A DNA stretch of 64,000 nt. It comes from Anastatus disparis (Eukaryota > Arthropoda > Insecta > Hymenoptera > Eupelmidae). The stretch covers positions 14,774,001-14,838,000 of the forward strand of contig JAFFSR010000229.1 in assembly GCA_017163975.1 (NCBI GenBank), written 5' to 3'. Shown here in pieces: positions 1-14,396 of this stretch; within the stretch, counting starts at the first letter, position 1, and each line of letters starts with the position of its first letter. A program made the translations under genes and the position numbers. The notes under the pieces are model-generated. The model saw only the letters and a list, made by a program, of their open reading frames with translations, made no database searches and had not been told where the DNA came from.

Positions 1-3000
1 CAAAAGATGACAATCGTATATCGTTCGTGGAAGCGTCGGCGTTGGCGCACTGCACGCGACTCACTGCATTGCGAAATATTATATTTCGCGACCCAGTTCA
101 CGTTAAAGGCGTATACTACAACTATATACATTGTCGTTGTTGCTCCGCTAATTAGTGAACACCAGGACAATGCTTCTTCTCTGTATATTTTTACAGGTAC
201 GCAATGACCGATCAATGACGCGAATGCTCGTCCTGTTTTTTTTTTTATTTATCTTAACGTTTGTGTAAAACAAAAATTATAGTTGTCTAGTATCCGGGAA
301 GTAGTTTGTAGTTTTATTTGGTTTAAATTTTTAGATTATTAAAATTACTATATTTTATTCAATCTATATTAAATAAAATGAAAAAAAAGTTATAATGACA
401 TTAAATAAAAAATCAATATTATTATATACACAGTCTTATGAATCACGTTCTATAATTCATGCGAATTTAATACAAAACTGAGAATAATAGAACTGACTAA
501 TAGTAAAAATATATGAATTTAGAACTTCCGGAACCGGTGCTTTTTAATTTCGCTAAACTATTTTGAGAAAAAAAAGAAACTGCAAAATGTTTAAAAGATC
601 TCTCATCGTCCCTTCCGTCTTAAATTCCGTTATAAATCTCTCTCCGTAGTTATCAAGTTAAAAAAAAAATTCCTACCAAGCCGACCCCTAAATCAACACA
701 AAAGCGGCAAAATTGTATAGATCGAACCTAAAATCCATACACATACGTGTTCCTTTTCTCGCCTAAGCATTGCTGCCCATATAGCCGTCATGAATAAGAC
801 ATATCTTTGCTTGTTTGATCCCAAAGAAATTGGTAAGAAAATACCGCCTCTGTATGAAGAATAGCTTGATTAATGTCGTTTATGCCACCCGCGGTAGCTG
901 CGTACACATAGTTTTTTTCTGCCATAGTCGTAAACGTAGCCGCGCCGGCTTCTTTAGTAGCACCAAGCTACTAACGCGAAAAGGCCACCGGAGATTGTGG
1001 TCTCTCTCTCTCTTACTCACGTGCTTTTGACTTTGGGCGGGCTATTATTACTTTTACGAGTTTGTTTGAGAGGAAAAATGCTTAGGTGACTACATGCCAC
1101 CCGATGTTTCGTTACCTTTATGCATAAATGTGTAGTCGCATATACAGACAGACGCACCTTTTTTCTTTCTCTCTCAAATTTTTCTGGATCCCTCACAAAA
1201 GCCAAAGAAATTAAGCCGAAAAATCGTTGGAATCGAAGAAATCTTTATGCTCGGAGAAAATGTTTCACGTCTTCTTTTTTTTTTTTCTACTTTGTAAATG
1301 GGGAGGTGTGTTCTTTAAGCGAGAGAAAACGCGTGTTGTACCAATAAACACGATACGGTTTGACAAGCGAATCGAGCTCTTCGAGTGCGTGTTGACTTGT
1401 AATATTGGGATACAAAGTTTGCTTCTATTGTCTGCGAGATGTCATAATAAGATTAACATTTCTTTATTTTCTCTTTTTATTGACTTTTAGATTTGGAATA
1501 TCAAGATTTTTTTTTTATTTTCGTTTATACTAATAAATTTCGTTCTGACATTATTCTCGATACTCAATGAAGAATAATACATTTATGTAATTAATTTAAT
1601 AAATCTTAACTTTTTACGCATGAAAATAAAAAAATTCAAATCTTGAATAAAAACTACTGACGTATAAAATGCTTAATCTTAATCTTTACAATTGATTTTT
1701 CTGTTGTTTGCTTTTATTCAGTCTATTTATAGTAATTTTTTTTTTCTAATTTTTGCAAAACTTTCTTTACTTTCAATTTTGAAAACAGAAGCAATTATTC
1801 ATTGTGACATAATAAGAAGAAAACAATATTGGTTTTCGATTTTTTTATCATACTGCATATTCTTTTAATTATAAAGATCAGAGGCACCAAAGTATAGTGA
1901 AATATGAAATTAGAAAGCAATGTGCCGGAAGTCTTGGTTTTGAAAGTTATTTACACTAATAATTACTTTCCTTTCTACTAATTTATCTATTTTTTTTTTA
2001 ACGTCACTTTCAGAAATTCTTTTCTTTGTTTCCGATTGATCGAATAAAAAAATCAGCATGAGAGATTTCAAGATACGGTAGCTTGTCCATTTCAATTCAC
2101 CTGATACTACTAATTAATTCATCTTTGTTTTATTTTTATGTACAAGTAGTAGAATCAGTTGAATAAAAACTCCAAATTAGCCACGGATGAATTTGAAAAA
2201 AAAATACTTACGCAAATAAACATATATTTAAATATGGGAAAAATGGATGCGAGCAGTGCAGAGAGCGGGAGACTTTGAAAAATCTAGAAAAGGGGTGTGC
2301 GTACAAAGAAAAAGAGAAAGAGAAGAGACACGCATGGCGATCTTATATAGCAATGTAAGCCACATCATTAGCGAATAACTCGTTATTATATGTATGCTGT
2401 AGCCGAGAGAAGAGAGATACACGTACCGCTCACGCATAATGGCGGCGTTGCGCTCCTCGTGTAAACGCTCACGCGACCGTTATTATTGTATCGTGCGATT
2501 GCGAAAAAAAAAAAACTGAGACAATCATTATTCTAATAAAGATAAGTAAACAAAAAAAAAAAGGAATGGTAAGCTGCGCCGCGATGGAGACTACTTTGCG
2601 GTTTCGAAGTTGCAGACCTTCAAGATCACAAGTACAGAAAAGAAGTTCGCCAAATTTTAGCCTCAATTAAATAAGTAGTTTTTTCAAGATCTTTTTTTTT
2701 TCTAGTTGAAAATCAAGTTTAGGTAGTTCTTCGATGGAATCGTTCGAGATCCATTAATATCTACCTTGAGATTTCAGATTTTTGGACATGCCAACATTTT
2801 TGACATTATTATCCAAATTCAAAACTTAGTTTTTTAACAGAATGGCAGTAATAAATATAAAAAATGTTTATTATATGCACTATTTTTATTCTATGGACAA
2901 TTAAATAATTAAAGAATAAAATCAAATAATTAAAATAGTTCATGATTTGTTATAAGTTTTAATAATTATCTGGTTACTGTTAAACTATGTAGGAAAGTTT

Positions 3001-3840
3001 TTCTCGTAAAAAGTTTCGCTGAGAAAGTTTCTACCTAATAAATCATTATTTTAAACAGATTATATTAATATAGTAATTATGATAGCGATTTTAAATTTAA
3101 ATAACTTTATAAGAAATTAAAATTTAGGGACGAAAAGCTATTTATAGCACATTTTTTAAAAATCAAGTTCTTTTATAATAATTCTGAAAATTGTACAATC
3201 CAAAATCTACCTTCGGTACGAGACACCCGTTATTACTTTTATTATTATAAGAATGGGTTGTAAGGTGTATGGAATTACAAAATATACTAAAAAAAATTAA
3301 ATTCATTGCTATACGAAATACGTTTAGAGATTTCAAATTTTTATTAAATTTTATGAAATATTATTTCTAGTAGACATTAGACAAAAATGGATTAATCAAT
3401 TAATGAAATATAATTCTAAAAATATGAAAAAATTAAAGAATTAAATATTACAAATTTAGTACACTTTGATATTTTTAGTTGAATGAATAAGATTTGGAAT
3501 GACATTTGATAAGCGTAACATTATTGTTATATAATTAATAATAAAATATTAATGAATTGTAAGAGAACGTGGCACAATGTGAGGTCTTTCACGTATGTTG
3601 AACGCATGGAATTATTTAAGTATCTGAGGTCGCGCTTTTGCACGCTATATATGATGCACGTCTTGTTTAAGCCGTTTTCAAAGTTTCTCAAAGCAGCAGT
3701 ATAAAGAAAACGTGCCAAGCATAGCAGCGCGTGTGCCAGAGTTTTTCGTTAAAACCTCCGCGAGCTGCATTACGCGCAATTAGTCGTCGGGGTGGCCCCG
3801 AGGTATGTCCGACAAACGGCTTTACCCAACCCTTTCTTTT

Positions 3841-3860
3841 CTCTCTCTCTCTCTCTCTCC
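3841..3860 (+). repeat. CT dinucleotide repeat
   Basis: This is a run of about ten CT units next to a small GC-rich island (3720-3830). Similar but shorter CT/CCCT runs occur at 1000-1016 and 5980-6001. Confidence 0.8.
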
Positions 3861-5128
3861 ATTTTACTTGTTATACATATACAGCTAAGTATTATGAGAA
3901 AGGAGTAGCCTCTTTAAACTTATTCCTTTGGCTTCGAATGCTCAAGCTTCTCGTCTTTTAACTGTTTATGGCTAAGGCAAACATTGTATAGGAGCAATGC
4001 TGAGATAGCTATCGTTAAAGCTTTAGCGGACGTGGTTAATTAGACACTCTCGACTTACATTACCGTCTCTTTCGTAATAATTACTTTGCGAGAAGAAAAT
4101 TTTCTCATTTTCTGCCTTTTTTTTCCTTTTCTTTTTCTTTTTTTAACGGCGGAAAATTTTTCTAACGACCACTTTTTTTCTCCGTTACAGCTATCCAAGA
4201 CACAATCATTTGTTTTATTTGAACATGAGCCTTTTTATAAAAAGAGGTTTAATGACAAATTGCTTATTACAAGCGATTGCATTTTTTAAACTATACCGTT
4301 TTTTAGACTATATACCTTGTTATGTGTACACCTGTACTTTTAATTTATATGTTGGAAATCATAATGTTGTAATATATTAAATATTTAGTATATATTCTTA
4401 AAAAAGAATAGAAATTTCCCATTTGGGTAGCCTGAAAAATTCATTATTCCTGTTTTTATTAATTTCTAAAGGTGTTTATATTGAATGTATTTGACAGAAT
4501 GTATGAAAATAATCCGTGAGCATGAAAATATCTGTAACTAATTAATTTCTATGGGTAGACTAAATATTATTTCTCGTTAATGCGAAACGCTCGATTTCAA
4601 TAAGTACCTAAGTGCACAATGATACAGCCGATTATGTGTTCACAGCCAACATCTAAATCCCTCGTAACGGCTAAATTTTCCTTCGAGAAACTTGGCTAAA
4701 AACGCGTGACACTTGAATTTGTAGGAGGAAAAAAAGAGGATGACGAATGCAGAAAGAAAGAGAAAAAAAGCGAGCCTGAAGCGGCCGCAAAATTTCCCCT
4801 CATAGTTCCAACAACATTACGCCTTTGTCGAGTACTATGAGCTCTACACACACAGACGCTTTTATATACCTATGGGTTTTACAGTGTCCTCGACCTGTGC
4901 GGTCTCAAGAGAGATGACACCAGGTGACTCTTGCTCAGCCAGGAGTCTCCCCAGTCGAGCTCCGGAACGCGTTTCCGGTCGCTTTGGCTCTCTATCCTTT
5001 GAGATTTTGCCGCCTCGCTGCAGGGGTTGCCCGCACGAGAGAGAGAAGACGCGCGACAAAAGTCGCGCTTATTTCTATAGCTAAACCAGCTTCATTGTCA
5101 TCCTCTTTTAGCAGGCAAATAATTCAAA

Positions 5129-5265
5129 TGCCAAGGAAAAAAAAGCCGAACGATTTAGTTGTACAAGAAGTCGTTAAGCAGACTTTACACGCTGGATTGG
5201 ATGATTATAGTTATTGCTTTGTGTTTATTCATTTATTTTCTTTGGACCAATCGTCCATTATCTAA
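5129..5265 (+). CDS. candidate 45-residue small ORF, basic N-terminus
   Basis: The ATG opens a frame reading MPRKKKPNDLVVQEVVKQTL and then HAGLDDYS before a hydrophobic AT-rich end. It follows an acceptor-like TTTTAGCAG (5107-5115) directly after the GC-rich island at 4780-5080. The first 28 codons look protein-like, but no GT donor follows them. It is a possible first coding exon or microprotein; not recognised. Confidence 0.2.
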
Positions 5266-6713
5266 AAGTAGTTTTACACATTTTCTATGGATATTCAAAG
5301 CTTACTATTAAAGACTAAAAAGATTTCGACATCTAAATTTTAAAAAATAACTTTAATTTTCTTCATTTAATGCTTGAAATACTAAATTTTTGACTCATTG
5401 TATTTTCAAGATTTTCAAGATTAACAAAATGTAATTATTCTTTTTAATGAATATCAAATAGTATAAAATTTCATGAAATTCAATTTTTCTTAACAATTAA
5501 AAAAATTTATCGACTATTTAACGTATCTTCTGTATGTTTCATTATATAATTTCTTGCGTGACAAATTCTAAAAATAGCAAAACCATTAAATTAATGAAGA
5601 TTTAAAAATATTAACAGATGACGAATCCTTTGGAAACTCCGGAAGTTCTTATTAATAGATGGTGCAATCGATAGAAAAAAGTCCAACTCATATGACGTTA
5701 AAAATATAGAAGAAACATATTTCTCGTGAGTTCATTGATAATCGCTATAAATAAAGTGTGTATGAAAAAGTTAGTCGATAAATAAATGAATAAAAGAAAG
5801 ATAAATATTAAGTAAGTGGCGTATGGTAAAAAAGCGCCAAAGAAAGAAAATACGCGGCGAGATAGCACCGTTTAGTGGCAGCATGCGCGGACAGACAGGA
5901 GCAATTATCATCGGGGAGTAATTAATTTAACTGAAGAGCCGACGCGAGTTAATTTACTTGACGTGCCAACGCGTCTTTTTCTCTCTCCCTCTCCCTCTCT
6001 CGACATACGGTCATGTATACCTTTTATGCTTTGCGCTCAGTGATTTCTTTTTCCTCGCGTATTTTCACGGAGAGGTCCGATCAGCTTCCCTTTAGTTACT
6101 TTTTTTTTTTCGTTTTTTTTTTGCATTCTCTGGTAGTTTTTTGCTTGAGCTCCGTTACGTAGTACACGATTAATGACATGCTCGTTATATCCACATGATT
6201 TTTCTGTTAAGATTGAATAAACTGCAGACCTCATTTTTTTTTCTCTTACATGTATTCGATTGAATAAAGCGGGATATGCATTACGATATTAAATAATTGT
6301 AACGTTAAACTAAACATTTTTATGGTTTATTTTTATATTTAGTTTATTTTGGTATAATCGTTTAAATTTAAAAAAAACCGTATCTTATATTTTCATCAGA
6401 TTTATAAATGTTATGTAAATATTCATGTAAGTAAATTATTATTAAGTAAACATATATTTGTATTCATTTTAATCTAATAGTGCAACAATGTAAATTATCA
6501 ATTTCGATTATGTTTACAATCAGTTTTTTCGTTTTCTACTTTAATAATAGTTTCAGCGTGTGTAATTATAATAGTGTCATCTATAAAAAATCGTTTATTG
6601 TGATGTTTTAAAATAAAAAATTTATTTTTAGTATCAATTTTAACAAAAAATGACCTTTGGATTTCAGTGTCAAATAATTGGTTTATTAAAATTATGATTA
6701 TAAATTTGATTTA

Positions 6714-6922
6714 GGGAGATCGTCAGTGGCTCACTCGGTAGAGTGATGGATTCGTAATCTCGAGGTTCCGAGTTCGAATCCCGCACTCGGCGGCCGACTG
6801 ATACAAGCACCACTGTATGTTACATGTGCTTTCTTCACAAACACACTGATGACCTCCGTCGCCAATTAGCATCGCAATGATGGCATAATTAAAGCAACGT
6901 TAAATAAAATAAAAAAAAAAAT
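6714..6922 (+). mobile_element. tRNA-derived SINE, copy 1
   Basis: The head has RNA polymerase III promoter boxes: A-box-like TGGCTCACTCGGTAGAG and B-box GAGTTCGAATCCC about 35 bases later. A body of about 120 bases follows. It begins GATACAAGCACCACTGTA and contains an inverted pair AAGCAC/GTGCTT that could form a stem. It ends in AAATAAAATAAAA, an A-rich tail. The same layout recurs at 13.2, 24.1, 32.5-33.3 and 43.4 kb. Mobilisation would depend on a LINE that is not in this window. Confidence 0.85.
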
Positions 6923-9569
6923 TAATCAAACAGGAAAAAAAATGGCGTTGAAATTTAATTTTAATAATTAATTTATTAATAAGATTATGTTATTATTATT
7001 CTTACTAAAAATTAATAAAATAAAAGTGTAGAACAATGTATACACAGTATAATATGACTACTTTTTTCTGATAAATATTGAAATTACGGTTAAAATTTTT
7101 TTCTTTAACATTTTCCTTTTACAGAGTGAAAACTCGCCTTCCGTGTGGTCTATATTGTATACTTTTTATTCAAATAATCCAGCATTCTAGTTGATCATCG
7201 TAGCTCTGGCTCGCGTGCACATTTAAAAATATAAATGAAAAAGCGATGTTGTGTATAGGCATGCAATAAATTCTGTAACAACCAGCTGCCGTCACTAACA
7301 CCATAAAGGATTCTCATTCTTTTTTATTCTTCTCGTCTCAATGGGATCAGTAAAATTGAAAATTTTTAGGAGAAAAAGGGTCGATATGTATATAATACCT
7401 ATGACACGAGCCGACGGTTAGCATGTATTGTGGCAACAAGCTTGTCATCATCAATTTTTGTCGTATGAATTTCGAAAAGGTTAAGAAAAGTACACCCGTT
7501 CTTTATGCAAACGCTATGATTTTCACGCTTTAAGATTATTTTCGAACATTTTCATTTCTACTTTCAGCTTTTGAATAACATAAATTTAGAAAAAAAAGTA
7601 AATCCCCAATATTTATATCGATTTCTTTTATACATTGTTATTTTATTAATCATGGTATCTCTTAAGATTTACACAGGTTTATTATTTTAAAATTTGCAAA
7701 GGCTTATTAATTATATTATTTGTTAATTATCTTATATAATGTAAAATCGAAAAATTGACTTGTTTTAATAAAAAAAGCTATCTTAAAAATATTCATTAAA
7801 TAATTTTCAGTAAAATCAATTATTTTTTTATTAATTCCACCTAAGTTTATGTCAAATAAACTAAATCATAAGTAAAAAGTTGGTTAAACGAGTTTCAATT
7901 ATTTCTAGTTTTTACCTTACCCGATAAATGAAAAACCTGAACGCGGCAAAGTTTAAAGAAAAACAATTATTTGAGAATTTGGTGAACGTAAATTTTTACC
8001 GAGAACGTTAATGGCGAACTTAAAGTTACTCAATGACTTGACCAACCTTCTTATCTGTTCTGCGCAAGAAAATTCACTTTGTAAATGTAAAACATCACAA
8101 CAAAAATTTCACTAAACTTTCAGAATTATCTTTATTTTTTCAATTTTAAGATGTTTCATAAGGCACAATTTTTCTAATAGTCAACACTATTGTATTGTAA
8201 TCGTTTTTTTTATAAAATTAGGAATTTTAAAAGTCAGAGTATTTTTGTTATGTTTTGAAATTTACGTCACTATATCTAGAAATACAATGAATTCAGGGAT
8301 GAAAAGATGGATCTCCTGTTTGTTTGCATGCTATATATAGCGTAACTGATGATCATATTATGTACCGTGATGCGTAAAAATAACAACTAAGACAACCTTA
8401 AGTCGAGTTTGAAATTCAATGAGTAGCTGTCAATAAATTTTAGATTCAAAACTTCTATATTTTTACATTCTTGAAATAATTATAAAAAAAACTAAATAAA
8501 CAAAAAATACTGCGTCAAAAGTTAGAAAGTACACTTATTTGCTTTCATCCTTCTAATGAAAAATAAAATAAATTAGTTCCGAGAAATCAAGTTTATTACA
8601 TATTATTTAGCGGATTTTTTCTGATTTTATTTGAAAAGTGACATTTAAACGTGAGTAGCAGTGATAGCATTAGAAAGTAAGTTAAAGCATAAATCTTACT
8701 TTTATATAATTATTTTTAAAAAAACTACATAATTTACAACTTTTTTCACAAATTGTAGCAATAATTTAACAGCCAAGTGTACATAAGTCCCTATTAGTTA
8801 AGTTTGAACAAGTTTTTATCTGATTTTACATTGATTTTAACAACCATTAAAAATTACTTATTTTTCTATTGAGTTTATAAAAATAGTATCGAACCAAAAA
8901 ATAATGACAGATAATCGCCGCTTAGAATGCTCACCATTACTACGATGCATTTGTGAAAGAATGCGAGAGTATTCTATTAGAGCCCTTAAAAAGGGAGCAG
9001 CAGTTTGCTCTTTTCAATCGTTCATCTTCAAAAGTGCGAGGAAAAAAAGAGAGAGGAAGAGAACAGGCAGGAGGTAAAGGTAAGGCATGAATGAAAAAAG
9101 AAGGAAAATACAAAAAAAAAAGATCAGAAGCGGTCATTGTGGCTGAAATAGAGAGTGTACTGTCCGAAAGATTCCTAAATATTTAACAACTGTCTTGCTC
9201 GCTCTTTACTCTTGGCATATATGCCCCCCTACAACATCTGCATAATATATTTCACCGACTGGTACATGTTTGAAAAAAAGTGCGTTAACTTACTCTTGAA
9301 CAATTGTATAGGACAATTCGCGGCGTGTAGTTGTTCTTTCGATGTGGCGCTGAGCCACAGTAGGGTGTCGTGCGCCCCTTTTTCTTATATACTCGCGCCT
9401 GAGCACGAGTTTGCTTCCTTGACGTTTCCGACTTGCCATTATTCGTTTTCTTCTCTTCTATTCTTTTTCACTTTGTAGCGGATTAGCTCGCCGACACGCT
9501 TATATCTTCTTTTTCTTTTTATTCTTCTTCTTGTTTTTCTCCTTGTACTTATTTTTTCTTCTTCTTTAG

Positions 9570-9677
9570 CCCTGGACTGATCCAGTTGGATTGCCAACCT
9601 AGTGCCTTAATGAATCACTTGGGACGGACATAAGCACCCGTCCATTTCAATGCTAAGGAGATGATGTTAAGAAGTTG
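9570..9677 (+). other. exon-shaped non-coding block with internal hairpin
   Basis: A long pyrimidine tract ending CTTCTTTAG (9561-9569) precedes 108 bases of balanced composition, followed by a GTAAAC donor at 9678. All three + frames contain stops. It holds the stem GGACGG...CCGTCC (about 9621-9643). It could be a 5' UTR or lncRNA exon upstream of the channel gene, or a piece of an unrecognised repeat. I do not recognise the sequence. Confidence 0.3.
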
Positions 9678-10849
9678 GTAAACTTTTGGTTGTCATAGGC
9701 TAAATATGACGGATTACTCGCGGAACTAATTTTTTTTTTATTTTACGAATTGGAAACAATGTATTACTTTAAATAGCTAATTCAAGTTAATTTTCAATTC
9801 TATATTCTGTTAAAAAAATTAAATTTTAAACAATAAAATAATCAACAATCAATTATACTTTTTTAATATGCATATTCAATTATTACTTTTTAATTTATTT
9901 AAAATTCTGTTATTTTCTTAAATTATCAAGTAATATCACCATTTTCTAATTAGTCAAGTGAATAATTGAGAACTTGTAAATATAAGTTTATTTATTTAAA
10001 AATTTCTTTTATTTAAATAAAAAGTATTAATAACTAAGATTTATTGGTAAATATCAGCATTTTCGATCTAAACGATGAACCAACGTTAGATTATAACCGT
10101 TAATAGCCAGTCTCGTTGCTCCATCATTTCCAGCTAGTAACTGTTGGTGTGAGTGAACTTAGCTAATTATTGGTTATACGCAACAAGGTAGGCCTATCGT
10201 TTTATAATACTCTTTTGCACTCGAGATCTTTTGCTTTTGTCCAGTCTCTGCTGTATAAAGCCAGCAAGAAAGCTAAACCAATTCCTTTCTCTAGACTTGG
10301 AGTTCAGTTCTTTTTACCGAGAATTTATGTACCGAAGCATAGTACGAACCCCCGAAGGAAAAATCGAAGAAAGAGAACCTTTTTTAATGTCACTTTACCA
10401 TCAATGATCTCGACTTTTACTAAAAGAGATTACAAAGATTTTAAACTTATTGTGCCTAATGGAGATTGCTTCTTTTTCTCTTTGACTTTAAAATTATATC
10501 CTCTTGAAAAAATGCTTTTACCTCTAATTACTCTAACATTATTTTTATTTTTATTATTAGCAAAATATCTCGTTACTTTTTTCATGAATTTTTCACATAA
10601 TGATGATGATCACACTTATTAATTATTTTTTGATAATGATTTTTTCGTATCGATTCATGGCCGTCAAATAGGCCAAAATATCTTTTTCATTTTCGACACA
10701 CTCTTTTCCATTTTCCTGTCAGCTACGATAAGCTAGTCGTAAAACAAAGAAAAAAAAAACAGACAAAAAAAGAACATTTCTAATTCTGTCTACAAGCCAT
10801 TGAAACACTCTACAATACTGAAATAATATAGGACAATAGGCTAATATTC

Positions 10850-11085
10850 TCCATCCATCCAAAATTGTGGAAAAGCTCCGAAGACGGTTGTGTGGGAGCA
10901 ATTCTGGCACTGATCCAAACCTAACGTACGGCAAGTAAGCTTGAGGTATCAGTCGCCGTATGCTGACCCGCAAATAGCCTTGGATACATCATTTTCACCA
11001 AGTCGCGATCCAAGTATCGTGTAAGTTACACCGTCAGAGACTAACTCACTGCCAGGTGTCAAAGTGCGAGTTCGAATATTGTTTT
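10850..11085 (-). repeat. balanced-composition block, repeat-like, tRNA-like 3' part
   Basis: About 230 bases of near-50% GC are sharply bounded by AT-rich DNA. On the + strand the block ends in GTGCGAGTTCGAATA, a B-box-like motif, preceded by TAACTCACTGCCAGG, which weakly resembles an A box but lies too close to it. It may be a relic of another tRNA-derived or retroposed element. The 84-codon - strand frame (10719-10973) matches nothing I know. Strand is uncertain. Confidence 0.3.
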
Positions 11086-13200
11086 TGACTAAACGATTTA
11101 GAAATTTTTTAAAGTTTTTTTTTAAGTAAAATTTAATAAATTTTAATCTTATAAATTTTGTGTTTAAAGTACTAAAAAATTGTGATTAAACTGTGATTTA
11201 TGAATAAGGAATTTTAAAAGTAGTTTAATTAATAAATTGTTTATTTAATTTATTTTTTACTGTATTTGTACAAAATAATGTTAAAAATTAAAAATTAAAT
11301 CTTTTTTGTATTGGATCAATTTATTAAGTAAAGTATGATATATTCTTGTTGTCTGTGATAAATAGTGTTAAATGGATTCTCATTGTGCATGATGAATAGT
11401 GTTGATAAATTTAAATTAATCTTAAATTGTGGATCTTACAGATCAACCAATTAGTGTCTCTACGTAATCGAATCTAATATAGTCAAGCAAAATGATAATA
11501 TTATTCTAAATATGAATGAAAATAGATTTTTTGAAGACGTTTGGACTGCCAAAATAATGCGATAAAAGTAAGATTAAGTTATTGATGATAAATTTATTAA
11601 TTACATGTAGAAAAAAAACTAGAAAAGAAAACTTTAATAAATTTTGCATGCTTTTTCTGGAAAGCTTATATGTCTTATAAAATTGGCAAGGTGCCTCTGT
11701 CGGATTATGCTAAACTATGTTGTTGTATGGAGAAGATAAACAATGTCGGTACTTAAAACAGCTTCCACTTGTTAGATGATCTATTTCCGTTTGATGTATA
11801 ATATATAGAATATTCATGATTAAGAAGCAAATTAATCGAAAATTAGATAGCAATTAATTTATTCTGCGTTTAATTTTCTTATATTTTTTATTTTTATTTT
11901 TATTTGTAGGATGTGTTAATGATCAAAATATTTCTAAAATTTATATTTTGGGTTATTGAACTGCAGTAAATAATTTGTGAATTTGAGAAAATCCATTTTT
12001 ATAGCTTAGGTGTCTATATATTATAAAAGCAGTTACTAAATAATTATTGAAAATAAATTAATTTTTTATAATAAAATTTAGACATATTTTTATATATTTT
12101 TTTATGTACAATAAAATATTTTTAATCCAATAGTTTCAATGACCTTTATGTAATAAAATAAAATGTCTAAAAATTGTTATTTTAATATATTTTTAAGAAA
12201 AATTTTTATAAATAGCTTTTTGAATTTACAAATAATTTATTTAAAAATTTAAAGAATTGTTGATAAGTACTATATTTATTGTTTCTATATTTACAAATTG
12301 TATTACACGTTTTTTTTTGTACTCTTATACAAAATAAAATAATATCTATCTACTATATATTGTCTAAATATAAAATTTTTGTAATATTTGTATTTTATCA
12401 TAAAAATAAATTGTTATTATAAATATTTAAAAGGTTCACATGTCAATATCATAAAAATAAAAACAATAAATTATTTAATTTATTAATAAATAAAAATTAA
12501 TAATAAACTTATAATCTACAATACTTATTACAATGCACGAGAAAAGAAGATTTGAAATATTTGTACCTATAAAAAACGTAAATATATGTGCTTAGGTATA
12601 AATTTCAACATAATTGGAAAATAATTTGTAAGCAATGTTTTTAAGCGGGCACCCGCGCAAAGTAGATTTTGTTCGTGCGTAAAATGCGTGCGCAATGTAA
12701 ACCACGTACCCTAAAAATAATCTCGATTGTAATGTATGTGCGTCAAGTGGGAGTGAAATGGAGAAATGAAAAGAGAGAGAAGAGAAAAAAGCTCGATAGG
12801 AAAGCTGCTGGAAGTATATCCGTTTTTAGTTTATATCCGCAGATCGAGCAGGCTTTATTCAACCGCAAAGTGTTTTGAGCGGATAGGAAGTTCTTTTCTT
12901 TTTTGGTATCAAGTGCCGCCTTTCTGCATCAACAATTAGTCTTTCTAATCATGTGGGAAGATATGGTATTTATCAATATGCATAATCTAATTAGTCGTCT
13001 AATACCCAAAACATTTATAAAAATTATAAATTTCATTTTTTCATTGCTTTTTATATACGTTGCATTTCGAGTTCTTAAATAGAAATAAAAATAAACAATC
13101 GCGCTGAATAATTGATAAAACTTTGAAATGTATAGTCTTCTTATAGCGATCTTGATAAAAAAAATTATATTTTATTAATTTTACAATTAATTAAATTAAG

Positions 13201-13405
13201 TTTTTTTTTTTATTTTATTTAACGTCGCTCTATTTATGCTATCATTACGATGCTAATTAGCGACGGAGGTCATCAGTGTGTTTGTGAATTAAGTACATGT
13301 AATGTACAGTGGTGCTTGTATCAATCGGCCGCCGTTAGTGGGATTCGAACTCGGGATCTCGAGATTATGAATCCATCACTCTAATGAGTGAGCCACTGAG
13401 ACTTC
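13201..13405 (-). mobile_element. tRNA-derived SINE, copy 2
   Basis: This is a reverse-strand copy of the 6.7-kb SINE. The T-rich complement of the tail lies at 13201-13220, followed by the body and then the B box (reverse complement of GGGATTCGAACTC) and the A box, ending at GTCTCAGTGGCTCAC read on the - strand. It is complete end to end with scattered substitutions. It lies about 1.2 kb upstream of exon A. Confidence 0.85.
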
Positions 13406-14396
13406 GGTAGAATTAAAAATTATTTATATAATAATATTATCCATTATTGTATTAAAATTTATACAATTGAATTGGGTTCTTTAATCACATGAGTAATTTT
13501 GTCTTAATTAAAAATTTATAATAAAAATTAAAGAAACAGCACGATAATATGTACTTAACGTAAAAAACATTTTTTAGATTTGTATTTCTAGATTTCTAAT
13601 CATATTAAAAGTATTTTGACTAAATATTAGACTACATCATAGACTCTACTTTTGATATTTAATGTTTCTCTTACTGAAAAATTTTGATCAATTGATTTAC
13701 TAATGCATATTTTTTTATAAATTGACTGACTACGGTATAATAATTTTATCGTCAAGTTTGAAACTTAATAACAATAAAACTTCATCTATTTATTGCCTTT
13801 TTTCTAGATAAAGCAAATCAAAAAGTTTTCCAAAAATTTATTTTTATGCACCTTTATAACAAGAAAAAAATAGTAAAAATTATTTGATATTTCATATTAT
13901 ATTAATTTATACTCTAACAATATTTTGAGAATATTTGGAAAAGTTTTAGAATTAATCACTTTCAAAAGCTGTGGGAAATGATTTAATTCATATAGTGAAA
14001 AAATTTAATAGACTTATAATTTTCATATTTTTATAATTTTTCTTTATTTTTCTTTTTCTTTAATACTGATAAAAAATTCTATTATGAACTTGTAACATAC
14101 GAAATCTAAAAAAAACCATAAGATTAATATTAAAATGCGAAATAATTGTATAATAAGAATGAAAATTTTTCTAACATCTAAAATACTTGAGAGTATATTG
14201 CATAGGTATCGTTGAACCGCGCATCCGTTATAAACAAACGACAGCCGGCGTCTCCGGGACCAAAGTCGCATTCACAATTACTGTCTCAAGGTTTTACAGG
14301 GCCGCGCGTTTAATCGAAAGAAAGTCTCTCTTTCTCGCTCTCTAACTATTTTTTTTTTCTCCACATTTGTTTTTCGTATTCATACGTCGGTGTAAT

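Larger units (their letters stand above)
1..6713. other. intergenic, with GC-richer islands and T-rich tracts
   Basis: No convincing gene. GC-richer islands lie at about 1-230, 870-1000, 2240-2480, 3720-3830, 4780-5080 and 5860-6010, between stretches of poly(A)/poly(T)-rich DNA. An ATG at 790 followed by an open 43-base frame and GTAAGA (MNKTYLCLFDPKEI) is exon-shaped but isolated. Other open frames here are chance frames, mostly starting at TTG. Confidence 0.5.

Noticed and set aside
4862..5084. Three overlapping open frames in a GC-rich island
   Set aside because: All frames are open because stops are rare in this composition. The Arg/Ser/Pro-rich translations are typical of non-coding GC-rich DNA.
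6720..6795. Possible functional tRNA gene
   Set aside because: The A and B boxes are present, but the acceptor and anticodon stems do not pair well and the same head recurs with a common body and A-rich tail, so it is a SINE.
10170..10622. 150-codon + strand open frame
   Set aside because: It starts at TTG and is rich in Lys, Phe and Leu from AT-rich DNA. It has no recognisable domain, splice site or coding-like codon use.
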